The translations under genes and the position numbers were made by a program. The notes under the pieces are model-generated. The model worked only from the letters and a program-made list of their open reading frames with translations, was not told where the DNA came from and searched no databases. From contig NC_045130.1 of NCBI RefSeq assembly GCF_007655135.1, forward strand, positions 19,783,363 through 19,847,362: a stretch of DNA of 64,000 nt, written 5' to 3'. Positions 1 through 11,589 of the stretch are shown here, in pieces (position 1 is the stretch's first letter; the number at the start of each line of letters is the position of its first letter). Source of the DNA: Punica granatum. Lineage: Eukaryota > Streptophyta > Magnoliopsida > Myrtales > Lythraceae.

Positions 1-2204
1 TTTAATATTATTATCCACTTTCTCTTTTTTTCCACCTCCCTCCACCTTTTTGCAGCCTGTCTCTCTCTTCCCATCTCCCTTTGAAATCCCACATTCCTTT
101 GTTTAAAATTAAACTTAGTAACCATTGAACTTCTTTTACTTAAACAAACAGATCCATTCACTGTCATATTAAAAAAACTAAAGAAAGATCTGTGCTATGC
201 ACATATCAAATGTAATTTCATTCGAGTGAATTATTGGCATGCGCATGCTCACGTTTACACATGAAATTTATCCTTTTCTTTATAAGAATTAGAAAAGCAT
301 CAAATTAAGAGTAATTAAGTTTTAAATTATAACAATAATAAAGAGGAATAAAAAATAAAAGAAAATGTTATTTATTTTGTTTAGACCCACGGGAGAGTAA
401 AGTGAAAAGAGAGGGAAAATAGGGATAAGAGTGAGAGAGAAAAAAGGAGGGGAAGAAAGAGAGGGAAATAGGGATAAGAGTGAGAGAGAAAAGAGGGCGA
501 AAGACAATGAGAGAAGTGGTGAGATAGTTAGAAATTCTATAAACTAGATGAAATACTTGCGCATATGTGCGGGTTAGCTGTTCGGATTAAGGAACTAATT
601 GTTCAACAGTATCATGATGATAGAAAAATTATATAAACAATAAACTGAAAAACTAAGAGTAAACAAAGAATATATTCTCCTAATTTAAAGAGGTAAAAAG
701 GTTAAAAAAATACCAAAGTAACAAAAAGACTAATCTCAAGAATTTTTACTCCCCAATAAAGTTTAATTGTCCATCCCCATATCAGTCAAGAAGTAAAATA
801 ATATTGTTCATGGAGAAATGAAAAAAGACGTAAAATAATAATTGTTGAAATCATATCTGAGTTTTTGCAATGTGAAATATTTATTGCAAATGAATCATAC
901 AATTTATTTAAAATATGGACTTCCATATTGAAAATTTTTACTCCATCCTTTTGTATTATTTGTGTAAGGTCTACATTCTAAGAGCAGTTGAAATATATGT
1001 TAAAATATTAAGTTGTTGTATCAATACTCATATTTATCACGTGATTACTGAGGATTTCTCTAATTTGCCACTATTGCTTAGATTTCTAGTCTAAAACTGC
1101 CCCAACTAATCTCTGTGGTGGCACGAAATTGTCACTTGTCACATCCTATTGGTGGTGACCAAAAAGGAGATGCCAATAATACCTTTATTTTCAATGAAAG
1201 ACACGTTTGTAATTTCAATAAACATTTTTAGTCACTACCTATTACCTAATGGAAGATACTCACATGAGCTAACGTATCAGGTTTGTAGTTTCTTCCATGT
1301 CTCTGACTCTCGAGATAGAGTTCTAGTGCAGTTTCGCTATATGTGTGGACACTCAAACCACTTCTCAACAATCATGTCTTCGTCAAAGCCAACCAAATAG
1401 AATGCTTGAAGCAGAGCACCCCAAGAAAGAAAAAAGTTCTTCCATAATGAATTGGTAAAGTGTTAACTTTGTATCTCTTCAGGATGAATAATAATAATCA
1501 CATTTAATTCAATACAAATGCAGTACATATGTGACCCATGGTTTTTCATCCATTTGGTTTTTCAATGCAAGGTAGCATCATGATATTGTAACACTTGTCT
1601 TGTTCTTATTAGTTATGACACGAAAAGTCACAGAACTCAAGTCTTTCTCCGTCCTTGGTGGCGTTTCATAATGCAAGAAAGTCTCATGCATATGGGCGGG
1701 CTAGAATCATTAGACATATCCAAAAGAGTGTGACCGATTTTGTATAGCATAAAATGACGGTTGCCACCTTAGCAAACGTTCGTCTGTGACCACTTAAAAA
1801 CTCTGCCTGTAACCATCTTAGTAGAGTTTTGTCACTTAAAAGTATTGGTTGTTTAAATTTTTTATTTTGTTAAAACATATTTTCTTACAAATTGGATTTT
1901 CGCATTTTCAACGAAAATTGAAGTTTCTAAGACTTGTAGGATCACAGCTTTTGTCTTGATCTTGCGAAGATGATGAGGGCATGTAATGCACGAATAGTGA
2001 GATATTTTTAGACTATATAGTATATCTAGTCTTTTTTATTTTCATAATTGAAAGACTATTGGAGTTCCATGAGTGGTGTAGCACGATAAAAAATTACCAT
2101 TTGTTGCTTTGTGAATCATGAAAAGTTTAAAAGTCACTTAATGATGGACTACCTCAGTCTTATCTATTAATGTCCAGTGCATTCTTTCGGCTTTTATAAT
2201 TTAT
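1..2204. other. AT-rich intergenic DNA, no gene recognised
   Basis: No reading frame here resembles a known protein. Positions about 340-520 are a purine-rich (GAGAG/GGGAAA) low-complexity tract; its opposite-strand frame is only a Ser/Leu/Phe-rich artefact. Near 545 the motif ACTAGATGAAATACTTGCGC occurs; a close variant recurs near 3489. An 83-codon plus-strand frame at 1149-1400 has no recognisable domain and lies in sequence with GTCAC/GTGAC words near 1130, 1160 and 1616 that look repeat-derived. I infer old, unassignable transposon DNA. Confidence 0.5.
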
Positions 2205-2213
2205 ATAGATTTA

Positions 2214-2616
2214 GGGGTAATGACCCAAAAAATCATTAATTTTTGCTCATTTTTCAATTTTGGTACAAACTATATTTTGGGACAACAAAGGCACGAACTT
2301 TGATTATCTTGTCACATTAGGCATTTATGCCATTTTCTAACCATTTTGTTGACATAATGGAAAATGGTGCCTATATGGCAAACTGTGTCATGCCTTTCTC
2401 TTTTAAAAAAAAAATTATTATTATTGTTGACGTGGCGTGACACTGTTTGCCACGTAGGCACCATTTTCCACCATGTCAGTAAAATGGATGGAAAATGACA
2501 CAGATACTTAACGTGATAGGAAAATCAAAGTTCGTGCCTTTTTTTTGTTTAAAAATAAAGTTCGTGTCAAAATTAAAAAAAAAAATCAAAGTTCATGTTT
2601 TTTTTGTCATTAATCC
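2214..2616. mobile_element. Mutator-like long-TIR MITE (fold-back)
   Basis: The two halves are inverted copies of each other over roughly 180 bases per arm. Both arms contain GGCACGAACTTTGATT and a GGTGCCTAyrTGGCAAAC segment, meeting in an A/T-rich centre near 2400-2430. The left end is GGGGTAATGAC and the right end GTCATTAATCC. Flanks form a 9-bp target duplication with one mismatch, ATAGATTTA (2205-2213) and ATAAATTTA (2617-2625), the length expected of Mutator-like elements. It has no coding capacity, so it is non-autonomous. Family assignment rests on TIR length and TSD size. Confidence 0.75.
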
Positions 2617-2625
2617 ATAAATTTA

Positions 2626-3226
2626 TCCTTTTACCCTTAACATTTTTCTAATCTAAAGGTTCATAAATTTACTGTTTTATTTTTTAATGCGTAATTTTGG
2701 GATTACGGCATACAAATTACCTCCTCTCATATAGAATAGTATAAATATGTAATATTTGACTCGCGCATATTGTGAAAATGAATATTAGATTTTCACAAAT
2801 ATATATAAAACATAATCGTCAATGTTAAAATTAAAATTACGTCTAATTCTACAAATAATGTAAATTATGCTCTAGTATGTATAATATGAATAGCATGGAC
2901 AATTCTACAAGACGTACGCAAAAGGCTATGAAGAGAAGAATTCTCGTACACTCCCAAGAAAAGTTTGCCAGTTCAATGCAAAAAATAAAATGATGATATT
3001 TAATTTACTTTTCCTCTGCGGTTCTTTTTTCTTTAAAAAAAAAAAACAAAGAGTCGTGTTGATTTAAAGGTTTCCCAGATAAGGATACATCTAATCATAC
3101 TATAGAAGCTAAAAAGGGTTTAGGAATAATCTTTTTTTTAAAAAAATTATTTGGAGCTGAAATTAATATAATATATTAAGTAAGGCTAAAACACGAAGTA
3201 AAATTTAGAAAACTACAAGAGTGAGC
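2626..3226. other. AT-rich intergenic DNA
   Basis: No coding region, RNA gene or repeat boundary could be supported. It contains A/T homopolymer runs and short TA-rich tracts only. Confidence 0.4.
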
Positions 3227-3446
3227 TTTTTCTTTTTTACATCACCCCTTGATATCCGGAAGTTTAATAAGTCTGACTAATCTAAGATTGAGTTGGGTAG
3301 GCCCAATAAAGAATAAAACTCGTCCAGCGTTAATTCATTAATAAGATTTAAATGTGAGACCTTATTTAAAAAAGATAAGCCTTGAACTACTTTTTCAATG
3401 AATAAAAAAACAGAAGAACCACTTGATTCAACCAATATTGGTACCA
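3227..3446 (-). repeat. tRNA-derived SINE, family 1, copy 1
   Basis: Read on the minus strand it starts with a box A-like segment (GGTTGAATCAAGTGGTTC) and ends in an A-rich tail, seen as the T run at 3227-3239. It shares the order of words found in the copies at 12995, 13254, 13546 and 31994: CCACTTGAATCAACC at the 5' end, then TTAATGAATTAACG/CTGGACG, a GGCCyA segment, and a GGACTTCCGAATA-like end. The centre carries an extra A/T-rich stretch. The TSD is unclear, so the edges are approximate. Confidence 0.55.
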
Positions 3447-4427
3447 CAGTAAGCTGTTAGTTGAGACATGATCCTCTAATCTATAACACACTAGATGAAA
3501 AACTCGTGCATATATATGGACTAAAATTATTAAGATAACGAAACAATGACTACTATTACGATGTGCGTACATGACATAATCTAATTAGCTTATGTAAAAA
3601 ATGAAATTTCATCCCACTAATCACTATGCTTAGTAGGCTATTCAACCTATAAAATATTATATTTTATCGAATGTTAGATTAATATTTAGAAATTAACTGA
3701 ACTATAAATATAATTTTCAAATGAAGTGGGAATAACCATATGTTGATATTATACAACTATATATAGTGTATATATAACAATTTATTCAATCACATAATTA
3801 CTATTGGCACAAATTAGTAGATTATTTGAACTTAGTAAGACTATCAACGTCCATACTAAATCACATCAAAATAGTGTAAACTCAAAAATAAAAACTTGAC
3901 AATAATTACAATAAAGTCCACTGTCATTTGATCGTATACCAACAATAGAGGTCGATAGCTGACAAAATCAGGAGGATATATCACAACCTAATCAATTTAA
4001 ATTCATCCAGAATACACTATCGCCATATCCTTATTTTATTCAAAACCTTCATCTGGTCTAGCAACCGAAGGTTTTGACTTTTGGACTTCCATATAATTCT
4101 AAACTCCCATAAGTTAAAAAGCTTTTGGGTTGTAACGAATTAGAAACTCTAGTATTTCATAGAATGAGGGACTTAATATGAAATTCCAAAAGTGAGGTGG
4201 CTCTATAGTTTTGTGCCATTTGTAGCATTTTCATTGGTGATGACCTGAAAAGTCACTCAACTGGAATTTAACTTCATCGTACTTGGCATTGCCCCATATT
4301 TTGCTCTGGCTTTTATATATGTATAGATAATATAAAGGAGAACTTGTGCATTAATAGTGCATTAAGTTCATCAATATGAATGATTAATTATCTTCTTTCT
4401 AAAATAATTCAATTCCAATATATGTAA
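3447..4427. other. AT-rich intergenic DNA
   Basis: No gene recognised. Near 3489 the motif ACTAGATGAAAAACTCGTGC recurs from near 545. Near 4235 GGTGATGACCTGAAAAGTCAC resembles sequence near 1616, suggesting shared repeat ancestry, but no ends could be fixed. Confidence 0.4.
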
Positions 4428-4739
4428 TTTTCTAGAGGATTTTTAATCTAAAAAAGCACGTACTATTAAATAATTCCCTAATCTAGCACGAACTTTGAAT
4501 TTTTTTTTAAAAAGCATAAAGTTTGAAAATCTTCTCTTATCTAGCACGCCGTCTCCTTCCGTCCAAGGCCCCCTGTCAAATGCCTACGTGGCCGCTACAT
4601 TTGCCATTATCCTCCACATAATATTCACATACTCCCTAATCTAGCATGTACTTCAAAAAAATTTCTAAAAATGCACATCGTTTCAAATCTTTCTCGAATC
4701 TAGCACGCCGTCACCTTCAATCCATTCTCTTCAATCCAA

Positions 4740-5614
4740 GCTTCGATAACCGGATGCTCCGAGGAGCTAAACTCGAAGTAGAAACAATTGGATGCATATT
4801 CAAAGCTTGTGCACAATCCAATTGGTGTTTCCGACAACATTAATGTCTTGCCTTGTTTTCCTGATGCTCAACTTTTCGGGAAGAAGGTGCACTGTTGAAC
4901 ATACCTTAAGATAACATAAGAATCATATGATGCATCGACATATCGATTGGTTTTAAGGTTTTACTCTATGGTTGATAGGAGCAAGTAATTGAAGTATGAG
5001 TCGGATAATCGATTTCTCATCAATGATGTTTCAGTTATGTATGCATCCTTTGGTCCATGGACTGGTCCTGTATCCACTATTGTACGATTTTGCATTTTGT
5101 TCGAGCTGCAGCATGTGTGTCCATTGTCGTTCTTCTGCATCCGAGCTTTGGATTTTCTTATCTTTTGTTCTCCTAGTATTGGTCTCGGGTAGCACTTATG
5201 CATGTCTAATGGCTAAAGAATAGAATTCTCATGATATGCTCTATGTGTGGAGACAATAAAAGCTTGTTCACTTGTACTCTTATTGCAGCCCGTCTTGGTC
5301 CTGCCTAGGGACGCTTTCCTTTTGCAGCAAGGGCAGAAGAAACTGAAGTCCCATCATCCCAAATTTCAGAGCTAATACCACATGACATCGTATAAAGATT
5401 GGCTAGTACCGTTACATTCCTTAATTCTTCTTTCAGTTCGACATTGCCTCATTCACACGATAGTACAATACATATTGAAATTAGGCATGCTAATTACTTG
5501 GTAGATCATAGTTTTGTTTGTTCTTCAGACCGTAATTATTAATCCTTATGTTCAAAGGAAGTTAATATGATTAGAATTCGAATTATGGATGGGATATGGG
5601 TAGCGCTTCACCAT
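4740..5614. other. Unique interior of the Mutator-like element
   Basis: This stretch is not repeated elsewhere in the window. It is less AT-biased than its surroundings and holds overlapping short frames at 4989-5223, one rich in Leu, Cys and Phe. Such interiors in Mutator-like elements can be captured host exons, but I recognise no protein family and see no convincing exon boundaries. Function unassigned. Confidence 0.3.
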
Positions 5615-6685
5615 TGTAACATCCCGAGAATTTTCTTCAATATAAATATTTACAGATTTAATCTATTATTTATTAAATTGAAAATTTTACATACATGTAA
5701 ACATGTATATATGTGCCGTTTAATTTGATTTTGTCACATCATAATATTCCTTATCATTATCAATTTTAATGCAATTAATAATTTATTAATGTGTACTTAT
5801 TTGCAAGATAAGCTTTAATTTAGCTTTCCATGTGTTAAATTCTCCTTCACTCTTGCCTTTCCACATGTCCATCTCAATTCCATACATTCCACCGCCATTC
5901 TTCTTCAATACCACATGGCCAAATCAAAATCAATTTCATCCTTTCACCGCCATTGTTCTTCAATATAAATTTGGTGCTTATTCAATTTTCGGCCATTTCA
6001 TTCAATTTTAAGTTGAGCGGTTTGAGAGAAAAGCTGAGAGCAAGTGAGAAATTTTAGAAAAATAGTGAACAACTGGTTTATGTATTTTGATATTCGAGGG
6101 ACTTGTCAAGGTGAGTAACCTATTCTTAAATTAGTATTTTTATTATCGTTCTGTTAGTATTTTGGAACCGCATTATCATGGCCATGTCAGTGTCATGGAT
6201 TATTCATGTATTTTTTACGATCGATCACGATATTTGGAAATGAGAAGTGAGGTATTGAGCTGTGTAACTGAGATTGATAGGAGTCGGTGAGTCTTGTGGC
6301 GCCCTGAACCAGTCGTAAGCCGAGTAGTAGGAAATGGTTGCCTAGAGCAGAGAGGTTGCCAGTGTGGAGCCACCACTGCGGTCGGGAGCTGAGAAGGGGT
6401 ACAAGGACGATCTGAGTTCTGGAGGTCTCGACGTTATTTTTATGATATTACTGAACCCATGCTATGATCCGGCTAGTTTATGTTGTGATTATTCACTGAG
6501 CGTCAAGCTCACCCCCAAAATATATTCCCTTAGTTGTTTTACAAGTAAAAAATGGTGGTGGATCGTGGCCTTTTATCGGGATTTTTAATTGTTTGATCGA
6601 ATTTGTAATTCTCTGAATATTCCTAATTTGTATGAAAATTCGTTTGTATTTATCTATTTTATCGTGTAAAATTTCGGATCTTACA
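5615..6685. repeat. Solo LTR of a gypsy-type retrotransposon
   Basis: A 1071-bp segment begins TGTAACATCCCGAG and ends CGGATCTTACA, so both strands read TG...CA. It is flanked by a perfect 5-bp target duplication, ACCAT at 5610-5614 and 6686-6690. No PBS, PPT or coding sequence adjoins it, as expected of a solo LTR left by LTR-LTR recombination. The strand is undecided, because either reading starts TGTAA and ends TTACA; the GATGTTACA end on the minus strand is the commoner form in chromovirus LTRs. It lies inside the Mutator-like element and is younger than it. Confidence 0.85.
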
Positions 6686-7766
6686 ACCATTTCTCTATAT
6701 TTCTTCATTTCCTCGTGATCGGGATACAATATGTGCACAAAATGTGGAAGGACGGGTCAGGTTTGGCACGAGCCTCTACTCAGGGAGAGAGCTCAATCGA
6801 TCCTATTAAATATAACTTAAATTGTTGCCCTCGTAAGTCAGGACCGGCTATTTAACAAAGTGAGTTATAAATGAGTTTTGTGAGATGACATAGACAACCA
6901 TAGGATGAACATGCAAAGGGAGAGACCGGGCAATTCACGATGGAGAATGGACGGAAGGTGACGATGTGCTAGATTTGGAAAAGATTAAAAGCGATGTGCT
7001 TTTTTAGAATTTTTTTTTAAAGTACATGATAGATTAGGGAATTTGTAAATATGACGTGGAGGATAACGGCAAATGTAACGGCCACGTAGGCATTTGACGG
7101 GAGAGTTTGGATGGAAAGAGACGGCGTGCTAGATAAGGGAAGATTTTCAAACTTTGTGTTTTTCTAGAAAATTTTAAAAGTTCATGTTATATTAAGGAAT
7201 TTTTGAATAGTACGTACTTTTTAAGGTTAAAACCCCTTTTTCTCAATGTTATCAGAACTGGACCGGACATCGAACCGACAGAGGCATAGGTTCATGGATT
7301 TATGGGTTCAACTAGGGGTTCGATGGATCCAACCGCTTGTTTAATTATAAAATAAATAAATATTTATTATTTTAAGAAAATAATATAAAATACAATAAAA
7401 ATAAAATAGTAATAAAATTTCAAATGCTCTAACATCCCATAGTAGCTTTAGATTTGGCAAAAGTCGCAAAACAACGAGCTTGAAACTAGCTCCAGATTTG
7501 GCAAAAAGCCACAAAACAACAAGCTTTGCTATTCTATATGGAGACCTTAGCAACCAAAAAGGATGGAGGTCCATGAAAGCTGTAGAATTTGGTTGACAAA
7601 CATAAGACCACAACAACCTCAGCACATAAGTGTCTAACCTTCATAGTTCATTCACACAACTCACATGTAAATCACAGTTCAAAATCACAAGAGATAAATC
7701 ATTGTTGCTTCAAAAATCCAATAAGGACTAACTAATCAGTCAATATTATCAACAATTCCATGCACT

Positions 7767-10453
7767 TCAATCTCCACCATAATTTCCACAAATATTGTTT
7801 TCGGCTGCAACATCATTTGGTGCTTCATGAGCTTCAAACAATGGATTCTCTTGGACCTGGTCATTGACATTCCCTCCATCAATATTATCTTCAGCCTCAT
7901 CACCCATATCAAGATCTTCCAAATTCAAATTCAACAAATATGTACAAGGAATATAACTTCTTAAAAATGAAAGGAAAATATACAACCTATCATGAAAATA
8001 GTCGGAATGAAATAAGAATATTTAGTACCATCATTTTCATTTTCTTGAATACACATTTGCAAATCCTGTCTAAATGCTCGCAATTCTTCATTTGATAGGG
8101 CCAGTGGCTCATCCCCTAGTACCCAAGTAGAGTAAGAACAAACTTTTTGAAGTCAATTGGATCATAATTTCTACCCTTGAAGTAATTCCTACAAAACAAG
8201 CATCTCTTGTATACTTACATGTTGCAAGTTGCAACAAATCATCAAAGTAAAGCAAAAATCTAAATATGAGAAACAATATCTAGTAAAGTAAGAAAGAAAA
8301 AATGAAGTGAAGCAAATGCATGTACCTTTGTTGCAACTTCAAATTATAATAGACATAAACAAGGTCATTCAACCGTTGATGCTCACATCGGTTCCTTTTC
8401 TTAGAATGAATATGATCGAACAAACTCCAATTTTACTTACAACCCGAGGCATTACGAGTTTGGCTTAAAATACGAATAACCAACTTTTGTAAATTTGGTG
8501 TACTCGAACCATACCACATCCACCACTCATCTAGACATAAATAAAAAAGATAAGAATAAAAAAATGAACAAACTCAAATAAAGTTAGAAATAATGATTGA
8601 AAATACTAGTGTTTAGAACATACCCTGAGCCATCACGATGAGATCGGATACTGCGGATACTTGTCTAAAATCACCTTCAGCATTTTTAAAAATCGTCATT
8701 TCACTTGTTAATTTTGTCTACAATGAGAGATTCCCATAGGAATATCTCTTTATGACATCCAACAAACTGGAAACTATTCATCTATTCTTCTCCATCTCGG
8801 TCAAGTCATACTGATATCTAGGATTCAACCAATACCCAACAGCATGCAAGTTCTTGTGTAGTTGCATATCCCATCGAGCATCAAGAATGTTGATATACGA
8901 CTCAGTCTTCTTCTTTCTCCTATTGAATCTTTTCAACATCTCTTCCCTAGCTTTGTACATTGCTTCAAGCAGAAATCCCATAGCATGCCTTTCATCACTA
9001 TCAACAATACGTAACACATGAACAAGAGGTTCACCAATCTGCACTATGGCTGCACATTCAGACAAAAAATAATCCACAAATAACAGTTTCACAAATTATT
9101 TTGCTTTATTTTCCTTTGCATGGCTTGAACTAGTCCACTCACTAGATGTTACCATGGCCCTCAAAGCATTATGTTGTGCCAAAATACTCTGCAATGCAAT
9201 GAAATTAGTAACAAAACGAGTTAGAGCAGGGCGTAGAATTTCTCGTCCACCAGTAAATTTTCTCATTAAATTCAATGCAAAGCAATGATTATAGATATAC
9301 TTAGTAATCTTCGCAGCATGAGTCACAATATCATTCACCTCATTCAATTTACCAGTATCACTGAGAATTAAATTAATGTAACGAGCTGCACAATGAGACC
9401 AAAATACTGTTTTGAACTCTTGCTCCAACAAGCGACCAGCAGCCACGTAGTTAGCAACATTGTCAGTCACAAAGTAAACAACATTCTCTTGACCAACAAA
9501 AAAGACCACCTCTCTGAATAATTTGTAAAGCATCTCCCCAATCTTCGAAGCATCTGAAGTATCGATAGACTTCAAGAAACAATTCCTTTAGAATAATAAA
9601 CTACAAAGTTAATCAAAGTTCTCATGCATTGGATTATCCATCCATTCGCCATTATCGTGCAGCCCGTCTCTTTCCAAATAGGTCGGTAGCTATCGACATA
9701 CTTTCTCACCTCCTCAACATTTTTTGTCAATAAGTATCCCCGAAGATCATGAAATCCTGGACCTTTATAACTTGCCCCCATGCTAACAATGGCATCGATT
9801 GCTTGCTGGTAATAAGGAAAATTAACCGTATTAAACGTTATACCTGTGGCCTTGGCCAACATCCACTTAAAAATGGCAAAATCACACTTCTCGGCGACTT
9901 CTTTGCTTTGCAAAACACTCTTGAGTGTCCTTTGAGCTCTCGGTGTTGTTCTCGGTTGGAAGTACGAATTAATTTTCATCTTGTTTGGCATCGCTACTTT
10001 TGATTGAGTAACTTGAGTTGTCTTCCCTTTTGCTTTTGAATGAAGAGGTGCAATTTCTACTATCTCATCATCATGCTCGGAGGTTGGAACATATGGATTT
10101 TGCTCATCTAACATATCACGCTTCCTTTTCTTTTCCATCATGTGCCCAACTAGATGTTCTTGCTTTTCAAATCGAATAGGATCTAGTATTTTCCAACATG
10201 CCTCTGCATTCCCTTTTAATCTCGCCAAATATTGTTTAAACCGATTTATACCGCCACTTGAGAGAACTTTTGAGCAGTACAAGCATAGCAGGCCATTCCT
10301 TCCATTTGCTAACAGTACTTCCTTGCAATGTGCCCATGCCGGATCATATTTTCCTTTATTTATGGCTTTTGGAATAGAAAAACTCGGGGTGGATTCTCTA
10401 GTAGATGGCATATGAGTGGGTGTGTTGTTGTTGCTAGCACTAGCAGAATTCAT
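7767..10453 (-). pseudogene. hAT transposase (BED finger, DUF659, hAT dimerisation), decayed
   Basis: Read from 10453 downward. A 293-residue frame (10453-9572) has a BED-like CxxC segment (LCLYC) near residues 55-60, a Lys-rich linker and the start of DUF659 (FPYYQQAIDAI, DLRGYLL). A frame break near 9573 leads to 9575-9096, the rest of DUF659 (VTDNVANYVAAGRLLE, FWSHCAARYINLIL). Then come 9092-8778, and pieces at about 8760-8640 and 8530-8335 corresponding to the C-terminal dimerisation region, with likely introns between. An acidic tail ends at a stop at 7767-7769. A stop interrupts the last conserved block near 8120. The BED-finger histidine is Tyr here (KQYLA). Homology is to plant zf-BED/hAT transposases; catalytic activity is unlikely. 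Confidence 0.85.
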
Positions 10454-10602
10454 TGTCTATCTAGCAGCCTATACGATAAAAAAATAATAATTTCAAGTTG
10501 CACATTAAGAAAAACAGGGCAATAAAGACCAATAAAGGGCGACTAAGCGATAGCTCGAAAGAGTAAAGACCATTAAAGGGCAGTATAAGCAAAACTAACC
10601 AC

Positions 10603-10885
10603 CAATGCCTCAGCAACAACAAGTCACCGTGCATTTCATTCTCAGCAAAACCAACCTCCAATGCCTCATCATTCAGCAACAGCAAGCCACCGTGCATTTC
10701 AATTTTCATTTTCAGCAAAACCAACTAACCAATGCCTCAACATTTTGCAACAGCAAGTCATCGTGCATTTCAATCTTCATTTTCAACAAAAATAACCAAC
10801 CAATCCCTCAACATTCAGCAGTAGCAAGACACTGTGCATTTCAATTTTCATTTTCAGCAAAATCAACCAGCCAATGCCTCAAATT
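10603..10885. repeat. Subterminal tandem repeats in the hAT element
   Basis: About four imperfect copies of a 65-75-bp unit, each containing CCAATGCCTCA, a CAGCAACAGCAAG-like word, CCGTGCATTTCA and TTTTCAGCAAAA. The array lies upstream of the transposase start on the minus strand. hAT transposases bind short repeated subterminal motifs, so a binding-site role is plausible but inferred from position only. Confidence 0.7.
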
Positions 10886-11589
10886 GTCACTGCAACCGCA
10901 AGCAAAGGAGAAGAGGAAGAGGAAGCTCGAACCGTGCCTTACCTGTAGACTCTTGACTCTGCAATCACAGAAGTTGCTGCTGTTGCGCCATCGTCTAGAG
11001 CCTGGACGTTGGAGTCTGGAGAGTGGAGACTATGGTCTAGACCCTGCAATCACAGAAGCTGCCGCTCGAATAATGGAAGGAGAAGAGGAATCTTCTGAGG
11101 CTTTGGACTCTGTCGCTCGAAGGAGAAGAGAATGGAGTCGACTATGCCGCTTAAAGGAGAAGACGAAACTTGCAATGATCGAGCTTAAAGCAGAAGAGCT
11201 TGAAGCAGAAGACAAAACTTGCGATGACTAATCATTGATGAACTGAGTTGAGGTAAGGAGCGAACAACGAAGATGAAGAATAGAAGGAAAAACGAAAAAG
11301 AAGACTAGGGTTTTCGAATTTCCATTCAATTCTACGATTTCTGCTCGATTTCATTTCAGGTCAGTGGGGGTTTCGGTTCAGGTTTCATTTAAATTTTTGA
11401 ACCCATGAAACCGGCAAGTTCGAATGGGTTGGATGGGTTTATCTAAAAACCGGCCATTTTTTGGGTTCACCGATTTTTTAGTGCATTTTGAGTTTTTTAG
11501 CTAACCGGGCCGAACATAGGTCCGATTTTCGATTCGACCAGTCGAATCGGCCGATTTAGTCTGGTTCTAATAACAATGCCTTTTCTAGA

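Larger units (their letters stand above)
4437..7236. mobile_element. Mutator-like element with about 300-bp TIRs, host of nested insertions
   Basis: The left arm (4437 to about 4735) and right arm (about 6944-7236) are long inverted repeats. Both contain ATCTAGCACGCCGTC, GTCAAATGCCTACGTGGCCG, ATTATCCTCCAC-type and GCACATCG words in the same order. The 9-bp target duplication TTTTCTAGA lies at 4428-4436; its partner now lies at 11581-11589, because a hAT element inserted at the right edge. Removing the hAT and one copy of its own TSD brings TTTTCTAGA next to the right TIR. The interior (4740-5614, 6691-6940) has no transposase I can recognise. It may be a non-autonomous or Pack-MULE-type element; captured gene origin is not shown. 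Confidence 0.8.
7244..11578 (-). mobile_element. hAT-superfamily DNA transposon, 4335 bp
   Basis: Terminal inverted repeats are CAATGTTATCAGAAC on the left and, read inward from the right, CATTGTTATTAGAAC. Flanks are 8-bp target duplications, CTTTTTCT (7236-7243) and CCTTTTCT (11579-11586), one mismatch, matching the hAT hallmark. The interior carries a minus-strand transposase relic (7767-10453), subterminal tandem repeats (10603-10885), and GAACCGGTCC-like subterminal words near both ends. Stops and frame breaks mean this copy is probably dead. It sits exactly at the right edge of the Mutator-like element and splits that element's TSD. Confidence 0.88.

Noticed and set aside
4989..5223. Membrane-protein-like frames in the Mutator-like interior
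   Set aside because: Two overlapping plus-strand phases and one antisense frame are open at once, so coding is not supported without homology.
10605..11231. 208-codon plus-strand frame
   Set aside because: It is antisense to the hAT leader and is made of the subterminal tandem repeats; no domain.
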